37,500 nt of DNA from Zygnema cylindricum. Taxonomy: Eukaryota; Streptophyta; Zygnematophyceae; Zygnematales; Zygnemataceae. Under the pieces are notes generated by a model that made no database searches, was not told the DNA's origin, and saw nothing but the letters and a program-made list of their open reading frames with translations. Position numbers and translations under genes: made by a program. The stretch is taken from contig JBBHKE010002303.1 in the NCBI GenBank assembly GCA_037447655.1, positions 1 to 37,500 on the forward strand, in the 5' to 3' direction. The stretch's first letter is position 1. Each line of letters opens with the position of its first letter. Shown piece after piece: positions 20,824 to 31,313 of the stretch.

Positions 20824-20842
20824 CTCCCATAAAGCTTTAGAC
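20824..20842 (-). other. Copia-D polypurine tract
   Basis: The minus strand reads GTCTAAAGCTTTATGGGAG immediately before the LTR start TGTTGT. It is nearly the same as the Copia-C tract at 4752-4770. Confidence 0.8.
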
Positions 20843-21309
20843 TCCACTACAGCCTCTCCGTGCAGGCAACAGTTTTGTCATCATATCTTCTACCATTTTC
20901 TCATCCAACAAGTAGCTAAACTTCAAGACCCTTCCCATCACTTTCTCCCTCACTAAGTGTAACTTGAAATCAATATGTTTACTCTTGAAGTGATGACTGG
21001 GATGAGAATCAATTGCAATTGCAACCTTATGCCACACCACACTATTTGGGGTCCATCTTTCATAAAATGGATTTTGTTTATGAGAGAATTTCCCCATAAA
21101 AGCTCCTTGACATTTGAGCTCGCAACCATGTATTTCGCCTCCATTTTTGACTAAGCTATCAATTTTTGAAGTTTGCTACTCCAGCTGCAAGTTTTGCTCC
21201 TAATTTTCAAAATGTATCCAGTAGTGGAGCGTTTGCTAGGCATGTCCCCATAGTTGGCATCGCTCCATGTCTGAATTTTAACTTCCTCTCCTCCAAAAGA
21301 GAGTTGAAG
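20843..21309 (-). pseudogene. Copia-D RNase H fragment
   Basis: The minus strand reads TWNLQLSFGGEEVKIQTWSD, ANYGDMPSKRSTTGY, TCSWSSKLQKLIAQS, MEAKYMVASSNVKELLWGNS, IVWC, then a frameshift and HPSHHFKSKHIDFKLHLVRE and a MTKLLPARR end. These are the successive Copia RNase H blocks. The DNQAAI box is disrupted. It is truncated at its 5' side. Confidence 0.8.
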
Positions 21310-21480
21310 ATTCCAAGTTTTGTTGAAAATAAAAAATAAGGTAATTCCTTTCAACTTTATAAATCTCAAAGATAGAACAATAGCTGTACGGGAAGAGAGG
21401 CCATGGCTGTCAATGGTAGCCAAGCTAAAGGAAAGATAGATAGAAAGGACCACACGGAAAAGGGTGACCCAAACTAGATT
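21310..21480. other. Junction segment, possibly start of a Copia-A internal region (minus)
   Basis: Directly after the end of LTR-A5 the minus strand reads AGTTTGGGTCACCCTTTTC. This resembles the Copia-A primer site and leader GGTTATGGGCCCACCCTTTA at 23346. The rest is not recognised. It joins an RNase H fragment at about 21309. Confidence 0.4.
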
Positions 21481-22304
21481 TGCAACTCTGAGACCTCCAT
21501 AGGTCCTCAAAGTAGGCAGCTCACACGAAGCCTCTAGGATAACCCTGACCTCTTTGTGTTTCAGCAAGAATAAGTGCCACCTTCGCAGACAAAAACTCTG
21601 ACCACCTTCAACCTTGTGAAGGCAAGACTCCCTTGAGTCGATAGCAAAAAGAATCTCTAATTTGCTCCCCTGAGGAGTAAGTTATAGAGGGTCAAAGTTC
21701 CCTTTTTGTACAGAAGCTCTCTGGGAGAGAGGGTCCTATCTACAAAAAAATTCTAAGTCCTATCTCTATCTTAAACTCTATCTACTCAAGTACGGCACCA
21801 ATCATAATACTGTGTTGTACAGAAAGGTACAAGTGCCAGTGTACTTTCTGTACGACCATCTACAACATGGCCAACAAGTCGACACATGTCATATTTGCAT
21901 TCGTTCATGTAATCCCCGGAGACGCCAATATCCAGTGTGGTTGTGCCACGTGTCAATCGATGTGGCGTTGACCGCAAAACGCCAAAAATCTTATTTCGCG
22001 ATCTCGGCATTCTTCGCGGCCGTCCGATCAAAAACGGATTTCAATCGTAGTCGTCATAAATACTTGCTCGATTTTTGTTTCGCTTTGGCAACAAAATGCG
22101 CGGTATCCGTTTCGAGATGTTCCGTATCTCGTACAATACAAACTGTATATATGTCCAAATATGCCTTTAGATGAAATAGGTTATGTGTAAACATTTGTAA
22201 AGCTATCAAACCTTATATCATGTAACCTTGGTCTTAGCCTAATTCGATAAAGCAATCGGCTATCGGCAGCTTTGACGGACTTCAGGTACTACGTTCAAAT
22301 TTTG
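21481..22304 (-). mobile_element. LTR-A5 (minus), 824 bp
   Basis: Minus-strand LTR-A starts CAAAATTTGAACG at 22304 and ends CAGAGTTGCA at 21481. It carries the tRNA-like head (22232-22304, antisense to the LTR), the GTAC hairpin at 21817-21853, GGACTTAGAATTTTTTTG and the GACTCAAGGGAGTC block. Its length equals that of LTR-A4 exactly. Its 5' edge abuts a gag fragment at the position where LTR-A3 sits in Copia-C gag. No matching target duplication was found on the other side. Confidence 0.75.
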
Positions 22305-22521
22305 AGCCCGTCAAGTACTATTTTGGTAAATCTACCAATCTACTCCTTGTCTCCCTCTCGATAGCATGGGCAGCCATGGTTCTAGCTCCCTCCCCAACTT
22401 TCAGTGAATGCGACAAGTGTGGGAGTTGAAGAGAGGAGTTAGAGGCACACTACCTCTATTTTATTTCTGCATTTTATCTTTTACAAAACCTAGATAATAC
22501 TAAAAGAACCTTTAATTTCTA
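22305..22521 (+). pseudogene. Copia gag C-terminal fragment (Copia-C type, plus)
   Basis: The plus-strand DNA aligns base by base with Copia-C gag from the LTR-A3 insertion point to just before protease. Matching stretches are TCAAGTACTATTTTGGTAAA against TCAAATACCCTTTTAGTATA, then GGCAGCCAT..TCTAGCTCC, ACAAGTGTGGG, and CTACCTCTATTTTATTTC against CTGCCTCTACTATTTTC. It has stops and no complete domain. LTR-A5 lies on one side and LTR-A4 on the other. Confidence 0.65.
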
Positions 22522-23345
22522 CAAGATTTGATCTTACATCCTACGGATTACGTAAATAGACGTCTGCTTTATCCGCTATGTCGTAGAAGAGTCGTTGCAA
22601 ATTAAGGGCTTGATGAATACCTAATCCTTCCGTAAAGATATAAACCATTAAACGACATTTGACATAGAATCGACGGATAACAACGACCGCAAAGATTATT
22701 CTGACTGTCGTCTAAATGGAACGGACGACACTTTATGAGCGGACGGCTCGCGTAAGCACCGACGACCCGGAATGGCCCTTTTGGCGGTTTTTGCAAAAAA
22801 AACCACAAAGTGACACGTGGCAGGTCTTCAGAGGTCGGTGGAGGAGGACAAGACAAATCCACATTATCTAAACTAGAAGGTACACCATCTTAAGTGGTGC
22901 CGTACAGATGACGTACAGTTTCTGTGGTGGCTAACATGTTTTTTTACATATTTTGCACTTCTTTATTGTCTTGTCATTGGCTAACATGTTTTTTACATAT
23001 TTTGCACTTCTTTATTGTCTTGTCATTGGCTAAGGGTTTCAGTAAGCAGACCCTTAAGAGTAAGTAGTTTAGACTTAGTGTTTTTTGGAAGCCCTCTCTC
23101 CCAAAGGCCATTTGTATAAATCCGTTGTCTTTAAACAGCCATAACTTACTACTCAGGGGAGCAAATTTGGATATTCTTTTTGCGTTTGACTAAAAAGAGT
23201 ATTCTCCTCACAAGGGCGAGGCTGGTAAAAATTTTGCCTGCCTTGGTGGCATATATTCCTTGATGAACCATAGTGGGTCAGGGTTATCTTAGATACTTTT
23301 TTTGAGGTGCTCATTCTGTATTGCTATAGAATCCAAAAAAAATCA
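22522..23345 (+). repeat. LTR-A4, Copia-A 5' LTR, 824 bp
   Basis: It starts CAAGATTTGATC at its antisense tRNA-like head and ends AAAAAAAATCA right before the primer site. It shares the CATAACTTACTACTCAGG and GAGCAAATTTGG blocks with the other LTR-A copies. It includes a 49-50-bp tandem duplication at 22929-23027. The GTAC hairpin is decayed here. Confidence 0.8.
22929..23027. repeat. 50-bp tandem duplication in LTR-A4
   Basis: Two adjacent units begin GGCTAACATGTTTTT and end TTGTCTTGTCATT. They differ only by one T in a T run, so this is a recent duplication. Confidence 0.92.
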
Positions 23346-23360
23346 GGTTATGGGCCCACC
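23346..23360 (+). other. Copia-A primer-binding site (half-tRNA type)
   Basis: GGTTATGGGCCCACC directly follows the LTR. All 15 bases are complementary to GGUGGGCCCAUAACC of the plant initiator tRNA-Met anticodon arm. This is the best preserved of the sites in the window. Confidence 0.85.
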
Positions 23361-24540
23361 CTTTAGGGTACTCATGTTTGACGAAACATGATATGTTTAC
23401 TGAAGAGCAATGATGGTAGGGACATTTATTGAGAAACACTTTTGGGGTGTAGTGTCCGGGGATATTCCATGTCCTCCTGGGCTACCACTAGGATTTGGTG
23501 GAGCTTGGTTCTCTGGAGCACCACGATCCTCCGTGATGATATTAGATCCAACGGAGGAGGAAAATAAGATAAACACTTTGGGGTTAGAGGAGGCTATTAA
23601 TGTAAAAGGGCCGCCAAAAGCGGCTACAGTGATAGGTGAAGCACCCAAAAATTTTGTGGATATGAAAAATGAGGCAAATGACCCTCAGTTTTGGGGGTAC
23701 TAAAATGAGGTGGCTAAGTACCTCATTTTCAGAGTAAGGAAAAGGCGATCGCTCTTCCACTTCTTGATGTGGAATTTGTCGCTCACATTTGGAGTGCCTT
23801 GGGGAGCACGTGCCGAAGTGTCTCAATTCTACAGCAGCAGCTGAATGATCAGAAAATCACCGATTGATCAGAAAATCACTGCTTATCGGTATAAAAGGGG
23901 AAGTATGAGAGATTATTGTAATGATTTGGCGGTTTTGTTTGTTGAATTAGCAAGTGCAAGTAGTCCTCAAACTGAAAACAAAAGAGTTAATACATTAATC
24001 ATGAAGCTTCCCATGGAGTATGAAAGTATTCTCAGCCGATAAAAAAAAATAGGGGATGACCCGTGGAAGTGGAAGAAAAAACAAGGAATGATGTTGGTGA
24101 AAGAGAACACTTTGAAGCTTAAGAAAGATAGTCATAGTGTACAAGCATTGGCAGATGGAAATTATTAGAGGAGGCGTGGTGATGACCCATTTGGAAATGA
24201 TTACAAAAGTTTTGGTGGGAAAGAAGAGAGGGAGGGGGTTCGAATGGATAGGGGAGAGGACCTCCGTAAAGAGTATGCCATTTTTACAGGAAATTGGGGC
24301 ATAACATGGCAGATTGTAACCAGCTTGCAGCTCTAAGCATAAAATATGGGCAAGCTAATGTGAGCCGAGTGGGTAAAAAGAAGGCTCTTCTCACACAGGT
24401 TCATGGAAATGAGGATGAGGTGTCATCCGAGGAGGACAAGGAGTCGGAGGAATTTCTTTTGAATGAGAAGTACGACATAAAACAAGTTGGGATTCCGAGA
24501 AAGAAAAGGTGTGCCTTTGGCAGATTCCCAGAGAAACCGG
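23361..24540 (+). pseudogene. Copia-A gag
   Basis: The 23410-23703 frame gives MVGTFIEKHFWGVVSGDIPC and AAINxx-like helices ending NEANDPQFWGY; after a stop it continues toward VAKYLIF. Further blocks are YRYKRGSMRDYCNDLAVLFV (23845-24042) and VNTLIMKLPMEYESILSR. A zinc knuckle at 24275-24316 reads CHFYRKLGHNMADC: the second Cys of the CCHC pattern is replaced by Tyr, so zinc binding is lost. A Glu/Asp/Lys-rich stretch precedes protease. Confidence 0.75.
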
Positions 24541-25680
24541 AGGAAGGATGGATAATCGACTTTGGAGCATCAATTCTCATGTGTCGAGATAATAAGTTGT
24601 TTGCAAAATTGAGGAATATTCTTCAATTGAGATTGAGCAAAGTGATGTGAGGATAGTAAAAACTAGCCTAGTTGGGTCAGTTGATCTCACAATGTTAGTG
24701 GATGGGAAAGCATCAATTGTAACCTTGTCGGAAGTATTTTATATCCCAGAGTTGAGCAAAAATCTGATCTCAACTTCTATGTTGGATAACAAATATTTTG
24801 CCAATAATACCAGCAAAGGAATTGTGACAGTTAGTTTTAAAGATTAAGTTTACTTCAGTGCTCAAAAGGGAAAGTAAGGGATGTTTCGCATTATTTTGAG
24901 TAATGGTAAACAAGGAGTTTTGTATACGTATGTCAATGATGTATCATTGTGGCATAAGATATTGAGGCATGTTCATATAGACAGATTAAAAGAAATAAGT
25001 TCTAATGGAATTATGGAAGTGATTAAGTTTGAGGGTTAAATGGAAATAGATGACTGTAGTGGAGGTGCACAAAGGAATATTCACAGGTTGTTAGTTTCCA
25101 AAATTTGCTAGTTTTAGAGGGGAAAAGGCGCCAGATTTGGTACACATTGATGTTTGGGGACCAGCTAGAGTCATATCTTCTAGGGGTAAAAGTTTTATGA
25201 TAACTATCACTGATAATTGGTCCTGGTATTCTCGAGTCTACTTTATAAGGACAAAGTCAGAAGCATTCTCAGTTTTTAAAGAATATAAAGCATGGAGCGA
25301 GAGACACCTATTAAGAAAATAAAGACCGATAATGGGGTGGAATTTCAAAGAGGGTTGAAGGATTTCCTAAAGAAGAGGGTATCCAACACCATTTAAGTGT
25401 GCCTTATAATCTATAGCACGATAAAGGAGGTGAGAGATAAACATGACACTTAGGGATAGTGATAGATGCATGTTAAGTGATAAGAAAATTGGTTATCAGT
25501 TTTGGGCAGAGGTTTTAAATTGTATCTTAAAAATATCTATCTATCTATCTAAGTATTTAAGTATCAGCTATCGTAAAAATAGAGTTCATACATCAGCAAT
25601 GAAGGATGTAACTCTTTATGAAAGGTGGACTAGAAAGAAGCAAATTTTTTCACACCTTAAAGTCTTTAGAATTTAAGTTT
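24541..25680 (+). pseudogene. Copia-A protease and integrase
   Basis: Protease shows GWIIDFGASILMC (box at 24558-24569, the family D-S/T-G-A with Phe at the second place), then VFYIPELSKNLISTSMLDN. The integrase zinc domain starts LWHKILRHVHIDRLKE near 24950. The core starts LVHIDVWGPARVIS at 25137 and continues TITDNWSWYSRVYFIRTKSE and VFKEYKAWSER. A KTDNGVEFQR-like block follows after a frameshift. Later blocks (VLNCILKI, TLYERWTRKK) resemble the integrase C-terminal region. There are multiple stops. Confidence 0.78.
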
Positions 25681-26189
25681 AGATTTTAAATAATGACAAA
25701 TTTATGTGGAAAATGAAATAAAAAAGAAAGTCCCGGATATCTAGTGGGATATTGAAATGATGTAATAGGATATAAAGTTTATGATTTAAAGCAGAAAGAT
25801 GTGATTTTATTGAAACATTTAGTTGTTATGGATAAAAGAAAATCAGTTGATCCCTCCAAGTTTAACAAGGTAGTGAAAATCAAGATGGTTCCGAATGACA
25901 GTTCAAAAATAGAATCACAACTTTCAAGATAAACAACGGCTCAAGGATAAAAAAAAAGAAGGAGAAAAAGAGTGACAAGTGGAAGAGGAAATTCCAATAG
26001 CAACCAAACTCCTAATAGACATAAAGGCAGGGTAGACATCCTAGGAGGAGGTGAGACTGAAAAAAGTACAAGAGGAAGAGAAAAAACCAACTGGAAAGAA
26101 CACGAGAATGTTGTCCATTCCTGCCTTGAAATTCGAACGAGGAAAGAGAATAAGTATAATACTCCAAGAAAAACAGGTAAATGATCAGC

Positions 26190-27861
26190 TCAGAAAAAGA
26201 TGTCATACACAGATGAGCCTCAAACCTATCAGTGGGCTATCAACAGTAAAGAATGTGAGAGGTGGAGAGCAGCAATAAATGATGAAATGAACTCAATTAT
26301 AGAAACTAAGACTCGGGAGTTGGTAGATTGGCCTCCAGATAAAAAACCTATTAGGTGTGGTTTTTAAGTTGAAATTGAATCTTGATAACTCTATTGAGAG
26401 ATTCAAGGCTCGACTAGTGGCAAAAGGGTATACACACTTAGAGGGAATAGACTATGAGGAAACCATTGCGCCGGTGGTAAGGTTTCCATCGGCCAAAATT
26501 TTCCTAAGTTTGGCCGCAGCGGAAGACATCAAATTACATCAGATGGATATCAAGACCGCCATCCTCCACGAAGAATTAGATGAAAATAACTTCATGAAGC
26601 AACTTGAGGGGTTTGGAGAGAAAGGAGAGGTGAGCAAGGTTTGTAAATTAATCAAGTCCCTCCAAGATTGGAATACGCGTTACGACAATAGAACATCAAG
26701 CTGGATGAGTTCCTCACCAAGTTAGAATTCATTTGAATCAGCTTGGACCACTCCATTTACATATTTGAGGATGAAAATGGATTTATTTATATAGCTAAAC
26801 GATTTGTTAATATTGAGTAAGTCTATTGAAATGATCACAAAACTTAAAAAAGATCAAAGAAGTTAATTAGATATGAAGGACTTAGGGGAGGCAATGTATA
26901 TACAAGGAATTCGAATGGAAAGAGATAGGGAAAGGAGAATAATTATAGTAACTCAAAAGGAAGCAATAAGTAATATGCTTGAGCGCTTCCCAATTGAGAA
27001 AGCCAATGGATGAACAACTCTTATGGAGTTAAAAAAAGTAAATGAAAAAAATGTTGAGGGAAGACTAACTATGTCGAATGATGAGATGAGTGAGAAAGAG
27101 AAAGAATCCCTTACCGGCAGATTGAAGGCACTCTGATTTATTTTATGAACTGCACTGAACTGCACTAGGCCATACACAACTTTGACAGTTGAAGTCCTTA
27201 GTAGAATACTTAATAATCCTAAAAAGAGAGGCTCGGAGGCAACTAAAAGAGTGATAAGGTATTTGGTTGGGACTCGAGATCTATGGTTGCATTTAGAAGG
27301 GTGTGATAGTTACATCACCAATAGGAGTGATGCCAATTATTGTGATATCCTTGTCAGAAGATCTACATCTAAGTATATCATGAAAAATGGGGAGGGTGCT
27401 TGCTGTTGGAGTAGCAAGCAACAAAGGTCATTGCTCAATCCACAATGGAGGTTGGGTATAAAGCCGCTTGTGCCACGGGAAAAGAGTTGATGTGGGTGAA
27501 AAGTTTGCTCCAGGAATTTCGATTTATGAAAAATAATATTGAAAAAGTCTCATGTGATAATCAGGCTGCCATTGCTATCACATCCAATCCCAAACACCAC
27601 TCTAAAGCAAAACACATGGATATTAAGCTAAGTTTTGTTAGAGAAGATGTGGGAAATAAAATTGTCAAATTGATGTATAAACTAGATGGGCAGATAATAG
27701 CCAATATGATGACTAAATTTTTCACGTTGCCTAAACTCATTTATTGCAGAAGAGAGTTAAGACAGAAGACAGAAAGAAGAAATATTGATGGAGGAATGGT
27801 GATTGGCGACTCCTTGAATTTAGAGAAGGAAAAAATTATGGCAACCATTCCCTATAGATAG
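26190..27861 (+). pseudogene. Copia-A reverse transcriptase and RNase H
   Basis: The RT N-terminal block is 26357-26725: VFKLKLNLDNSIERFKARLV, then KGYTHLEGIDYEETIAPVVR, and LHQMDIKTAILHEELDE with the first catalytic Asp. At the YVDD position the frame breaks: FIYIA is followed by a shift into DLLILSKSIEM, so the catalytic box is lost. Connection and RNase H blocks follow (SRILNNPKKRGSEATKRVIR, SDANYCDILVRRSTSKY, ACCWSSKQQ, KELMWVKSLLQEF, CDNQAAIAITSNPKHHSKAK, HMDIKLSFVRE) to about 27740. RNase H motifs are better kept than RT. Confidence 0.82.
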
Positions 27862-27879
27862 TAGTCGTAGTCATAGTCG

Positions 27880-28512
27880 GTAGTCTCATCGATTTCATGA
27901 ACTGTACACGATCAGATATTGCGGCTGTAATAGAGCCTTTTGAGAGATTCTAGGAAATCCAAAGAAATTGGACTGAGAGTTAACAAAGAGAGTCATGCGT
28001 TATCTTACAATAACTTTGAATCTTAGACTCTCTCTTGGAGGAGAGGAAGTGAAGATTCGGACATCGAGTGATGCTAGCTATGGTGACATGCTAACTAGAT
28101 GCTCCAAAACTTGATCCATTTTGATAATTGGGAGCGTAACTTGCTGCTGAAGCAACAAACTTTAGAAACTGAAAGCTGAGTCAACAATTGAGGTGGAATA
28201 CATGACTGGAAACTCAGTAGTGAAGGAGCTTTTATGGGTTAAATCTCCCTTATGAGACCTCCATTTCATGCAGACTAGTCCCTAAATAGTGCGGTGCGAT
28301 AATGAGGCTGCAATTTTTATTCCTTTTAATCCTATTCATCACTTCAAGAGTAATCATATTAGCAACAAGCTACACTTTGTGAGGGAGAAAATGATGGGGA
28401 GGGTCTTAAAACTTAGATACTTACCGGATGGGAAAATTGTAGCCAATATGATGACAAATCCCTCGCTAGCAACTAGATTACAGTTCTATAGTGAGATTAG
28501 TGGTTAAGGTGG
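27880..28512 (+). pseudogene. Copia-D RNase H fragment (plus)
   Basis: The plus strand reads NPKKLD, LTKRVMRYLTITLNLRLSLG, GEEVKIRTSSDASYGDML, then after frame changes KELLWVKS, MRCDNEAAIFIPFNPIHHFK, HISNKLHFVREKMMGRVLKL and VANMMTNPSLATRL, ending near 28507. It is closest to the minus-strand Copia-D fragment at 20843-21309. A polypurine-like GTCTAAAGCTCTAGGGAAG (about 28521-28539) follows. Confidence 0.8.
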
Positions 28513-28539
28513 ATAGTAGAGTCTAAAGCTCTAGGGAAG

Positions 28540-29454
28540 AGTTGTTTTGAAAGCTTTAGTCCTCTCTATGCCCCAGGTGTGAGGAGAGAGAGGAGTTTTA
28601 TGACTTATAATATTTTTGGTGAGTCGAATGCAATATAAACCAAATTTGTCACCTGGTGAGTCGAATGCTGTATAAACCAAATTTAGTGTGACAGTGACAA
28701 AGTAGGGAGTACACCAATGCATACACTCTCGGGACTTGGGTCGCTACGAGGAAAGGACGTTCACGAATATCCATTTGTTGTTCGACATGAATACATCGGA
28801 GGAGCAAGATGACATGCGAAGGTTCATCTACGATGCTGAATTTGGTATGCGGAAGGCAAGCAGAGGTTGCCGACAAATGCTAACTAGAGAGGACCACATT
28901 CATGATTATATGACTTAGCATACATACCTTCGTGTCAGTATAAATATTTGGTACAACAGTAGTTTGTCTTATTGTAATTTTTTCATTAGTGTAGGTCTCT
29001 TTTATGTTGACATTCCTTAAAGTATTCGGGTATACTCACATTTATAATGGTATCATGTAGTTAGTGTACGGATGGTATGCCTCCGTACTTTAGCTAGGCA
29101 TCTGATTGGTTGAAAGATTCAGTAGTGTAGACTATGTGTGTATATGAGCAGGGCTTAGCTATATTTGTAATTAGGAACATCTTTGTTTCAAACACTGTTT
29201 GCATTGTTTTTGAAAAGTTTGACTAAGAATATCTCTCAAAATTGATGCAATACTTTTTTGTAATTTTGCATGTGTGTTCCTTGTTGTTGTATCTACATTG
29301 TGGTAGATTTATACACTTAGTGTGTATCTAGTTTGTACTATGTTGTGTGTTGAATTTGTTGGTTGAACTAGTCTTTAGTGAGAGCTTTTAGCTTGTATGC
29401 TTCTGTGATGACTACTTTATTGTCTTCCTCGACTCTTGTTGTTGTCACAAAACA
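28540..29454 (+). repeat. LTR-D (plus), 3' LTR
   Basis: It starts at the TTGTTTTGAAAGC/CTTTAGTCCTC block after the polypurine tract and ends TTGTTGTTGTCACAAAACA at 29454. It is 915 bp. It contains GACTTATAATATTTTTGGTG (shared LTR motif) and a short duplicated TGAGTCGAATGC..ATATAAACCAAATTT unit near 28620-28682. A 60-codon open stretch lies at 28736-28918. Boundaries are set by comparison with 19163-20823 and 1716-2493. Confidence 0.75.
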
Positions 29455-29629
29455 TCAAGAGGCAAGATTTTCCAAACGTCGACCGTCCGATTCGGTGTTT
29501 TCAAAGGAAACGCTCATTATATCCAGTGTCTAGCTAAGGAAGATACTAGCCGCACAATAGACATGTACGATTCACACAACTGCAAATAAAAGATACGGTC
29601 CTTGGCGCACGAGCCATGGCAACCTACAT
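29455..29629. other. Unassigned spacer
   Basis: The sequence between LTR-D and the nested MITE cluster shows nothing recognisable. Confidence 0.4.
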
Positions 29630-30541
29630 CGCGAATCGTTATTAGCATCAAGGTATTTTTCGCCACTTAAAACATCTTTTCCCCGTACACAATTATTGGA
29701 TTTTCAATTTGAGACCGCCAATCGGAAGCTGAGTATGTTACCTTTCAATCGCAACCGTTAATCCGACAAGTGTTTACGGAGAAAATACGTTTTAAGGGTG
29801 TACTTCCATTAGGTGTCTTAGTAATCGTACGGACAATTTTACTCAAGGGAGTGCCTTCCATTAGGTCGCGTCAGTAAACCACTTTTTATTTGCGTGACTC
29901 ATTCTTGTTGGTAGCTAAAAATCTTGACGCTAATAGCTAGTGTTGGGTATCGAGGACCTTTTGCCGATATTCGATATATATCGAATTTCAAGTACGCGAT
30001 AATCGATATATCGCTTCAATATATCGAAAAGCAAAATATCGCGATACAGTGTCGATATATCGTATCGCCGATATATCGAGGCACCAAAAAAAAATAAAAA
30101 AAATCACAGGTCTCCAAAGTCACGTGCCTTCGAAAGGGGTGACCGTAAGTTTTTTGCCGAAAAGAAATACGGTTTTTTCCTAAAAGTCAGCAAAGTGAAG
30201 GAGATCTCTAAGATTTATTGACGCGGTACACTTGCGAAGTATACGTAATACGCAACTATGGATTTCCTTACGAAAATGGTCGGTTCTCAAATCTTTGACG
30301 ATTTTAGAGATTAGATCGTCAACTTACAATGAACCACTCAACTTCGTTTACAAAATATACGCGATGTTAACCGAGGCGGCGAGGCCTCTCTAATACAAAA
30401 AAAATTTGTCCGTACTATTACAAGACCTCCTCATGTAACCATACCCCAAATAAGTAATTATATGAATTACATAATTTGTACTTTTTTGTCGGTTACATAT
30501 TGCGGCGTCTACAAGTCACGGAACGAAAATCACGTCGAATG

Positions 30542-31084
30542 TACACCGCGCATCGTTATTAGTGTCAACGACACTAGTTTGGGTTCATAAAATTTTGATT
30601 TTTTTCCTCAAATAGGATACATGATTATAATTTTTCCTTGACGTTAATTAAGGTACCGTACAAAATAGCGTAAAGGACGAATTACAATAATATCTAAATA
30701 GTGTGGTGTACGGTCGATGTCAGACCGTACACAAATTTACCTTTTCAAGTGAAAATTTTACAAAAAATGAGTTAAATCAGACACGCACGCATAAGATCGT
30801 GCGCTAAAAAAACAGGATTGTTCTGACACGTAAATTAGTCTTACATGTACGGATACTTAAATTTCACGACGGCGTACGATTTTTAATATTTTGTACGGAT
30901 ACATATATTAATGTATATAATCGTACAACGAATATTCCATTTTTGCTGTTCCCAAATTAGCATAAACGCCGAAATTAGAATACACCTTTTTAAAAAAAAA
31001 TATAAAATTCTTAATTAGCGTCAATGACGGTATATTTACTTCCACACTATTTAAACTTTGACACTAATAACGATGCGCGGTGTA
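30542..31084. mobile_element. MITE M2 inside the hAT-like element
   Basis: A perfect 27-bp inverted repeat bounds 543 bp. The left arm starts TACACCGCGCATCG at 30542 and the right arm ends CGATGCGCGGTGTA at 31084. The arm core CATCGTTATTAGTGTCAA resembles the M1 arm GAATCGTTATTAGCATCAA, so M1 and M2 belong to one family. No duplication was found in the flanks. Confidence 0.72.
30637..31026. repeat. Inner inverted repeat (possible third MITE) inside M2
   Basis: TTGACGTTAATTAAGG near 30637 and CTTAATTAGCGTCAA near 31011-31025 are inverted copies with one mismatch over 15 bp. The words resemble the inner part of the M1 and M2 arms, which suggests another member of the family nested inside or a compound arm. 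Confidence 0.5.
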
Positions 31085-31313
31085 GCGTATCAGACAATTT
31101 GTTTTTTTCACTAAAATAACATATTATATCAAAATATTAAATATTAAATTTAAAAAATACTATAAATCACGATATACATATATCGCGATGATTTATGTTG
31201 GTCTCGGTACAACATATCGAGGAGTCTGCTTGATCGATATTCAATATATTGAATATCGAAATTATTACGATATGAAATTACCCGATACCCAACACTACAA
31301 ATAACGATTCGCG

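Larger units (their letters stand above)
19163..21309 (-). mobile_element. Copia-D, 5'-truncated copy (minus)
   Basis: A 3' LTR (19163-20823) is preceded on the minus strand by the polypurine tract and an RNase H fragment. The element is cut at about 21309, where RNase H homology ends. It is inserted in the integrase fragment at 18600-19162. A related plus-strand 3' end lies at 27880-29454. Confidence 0.75.
22522..27861 (+). mobile_element. Copia-A element, 5' LTR plus decayed gag-pol, 3' LTR missing
   Basis: The plus-strand element has LTR, primer site, gag, zinc knuckle, protease, integrase, RT and RNase H in Copia order. RNase H runs to about 27740, but no polypurine tract or LTR-A follows. 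At about 27880 the sequence changes to the RNase H end of Copia-D. The 3' end was lost by deletion or recombination. Many stops and frameshifts show it is long dead. Confidence 0.8.
29938..31297. mobile_element. hAT-like non-autonomous DNA transposon
   Basis: Terminal inverted repeats TAGTGTTGGGTATCG (29938-29952) and CGATACCCAACACTA (31283-31297) match perfectly over 15 bp. The flanks CTAATAGC (29930-29937) and CAAATAAC (31298-31305) agree at 6 of 8 positions, the 8-bp duplication length of hAT elements. Both subterminal regions are packed with CGATATATCG-type words (29965-30085 and about 31170-31275), as in hAT elements with clustered transposase-binding repeats. No transposase frame is present. 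Confidence 0.78.
29630..31313. mobile_element. MITE M1, split by a hAT-like insertion
   Basis: The left end CGCGAATCGTTATTAGC with TCAAG..TATTTTT matches, inverted, the right end. The right end is cut in two: CTTGACG at 29924-29930 with AAAAAT outside it, and CGATTCGCG at 31305-31313. Without the 1.36-kb insert the MITE is about 315 bp. Its interior (GAGACCGCCAATCGGAAGC, CTTACCTTTC-like, CACGGAGAAAA-like blocks) is shared with a copy in intron 4 of the glycosyltransferase gene. It encodes nothing. Confidence 0.7.
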
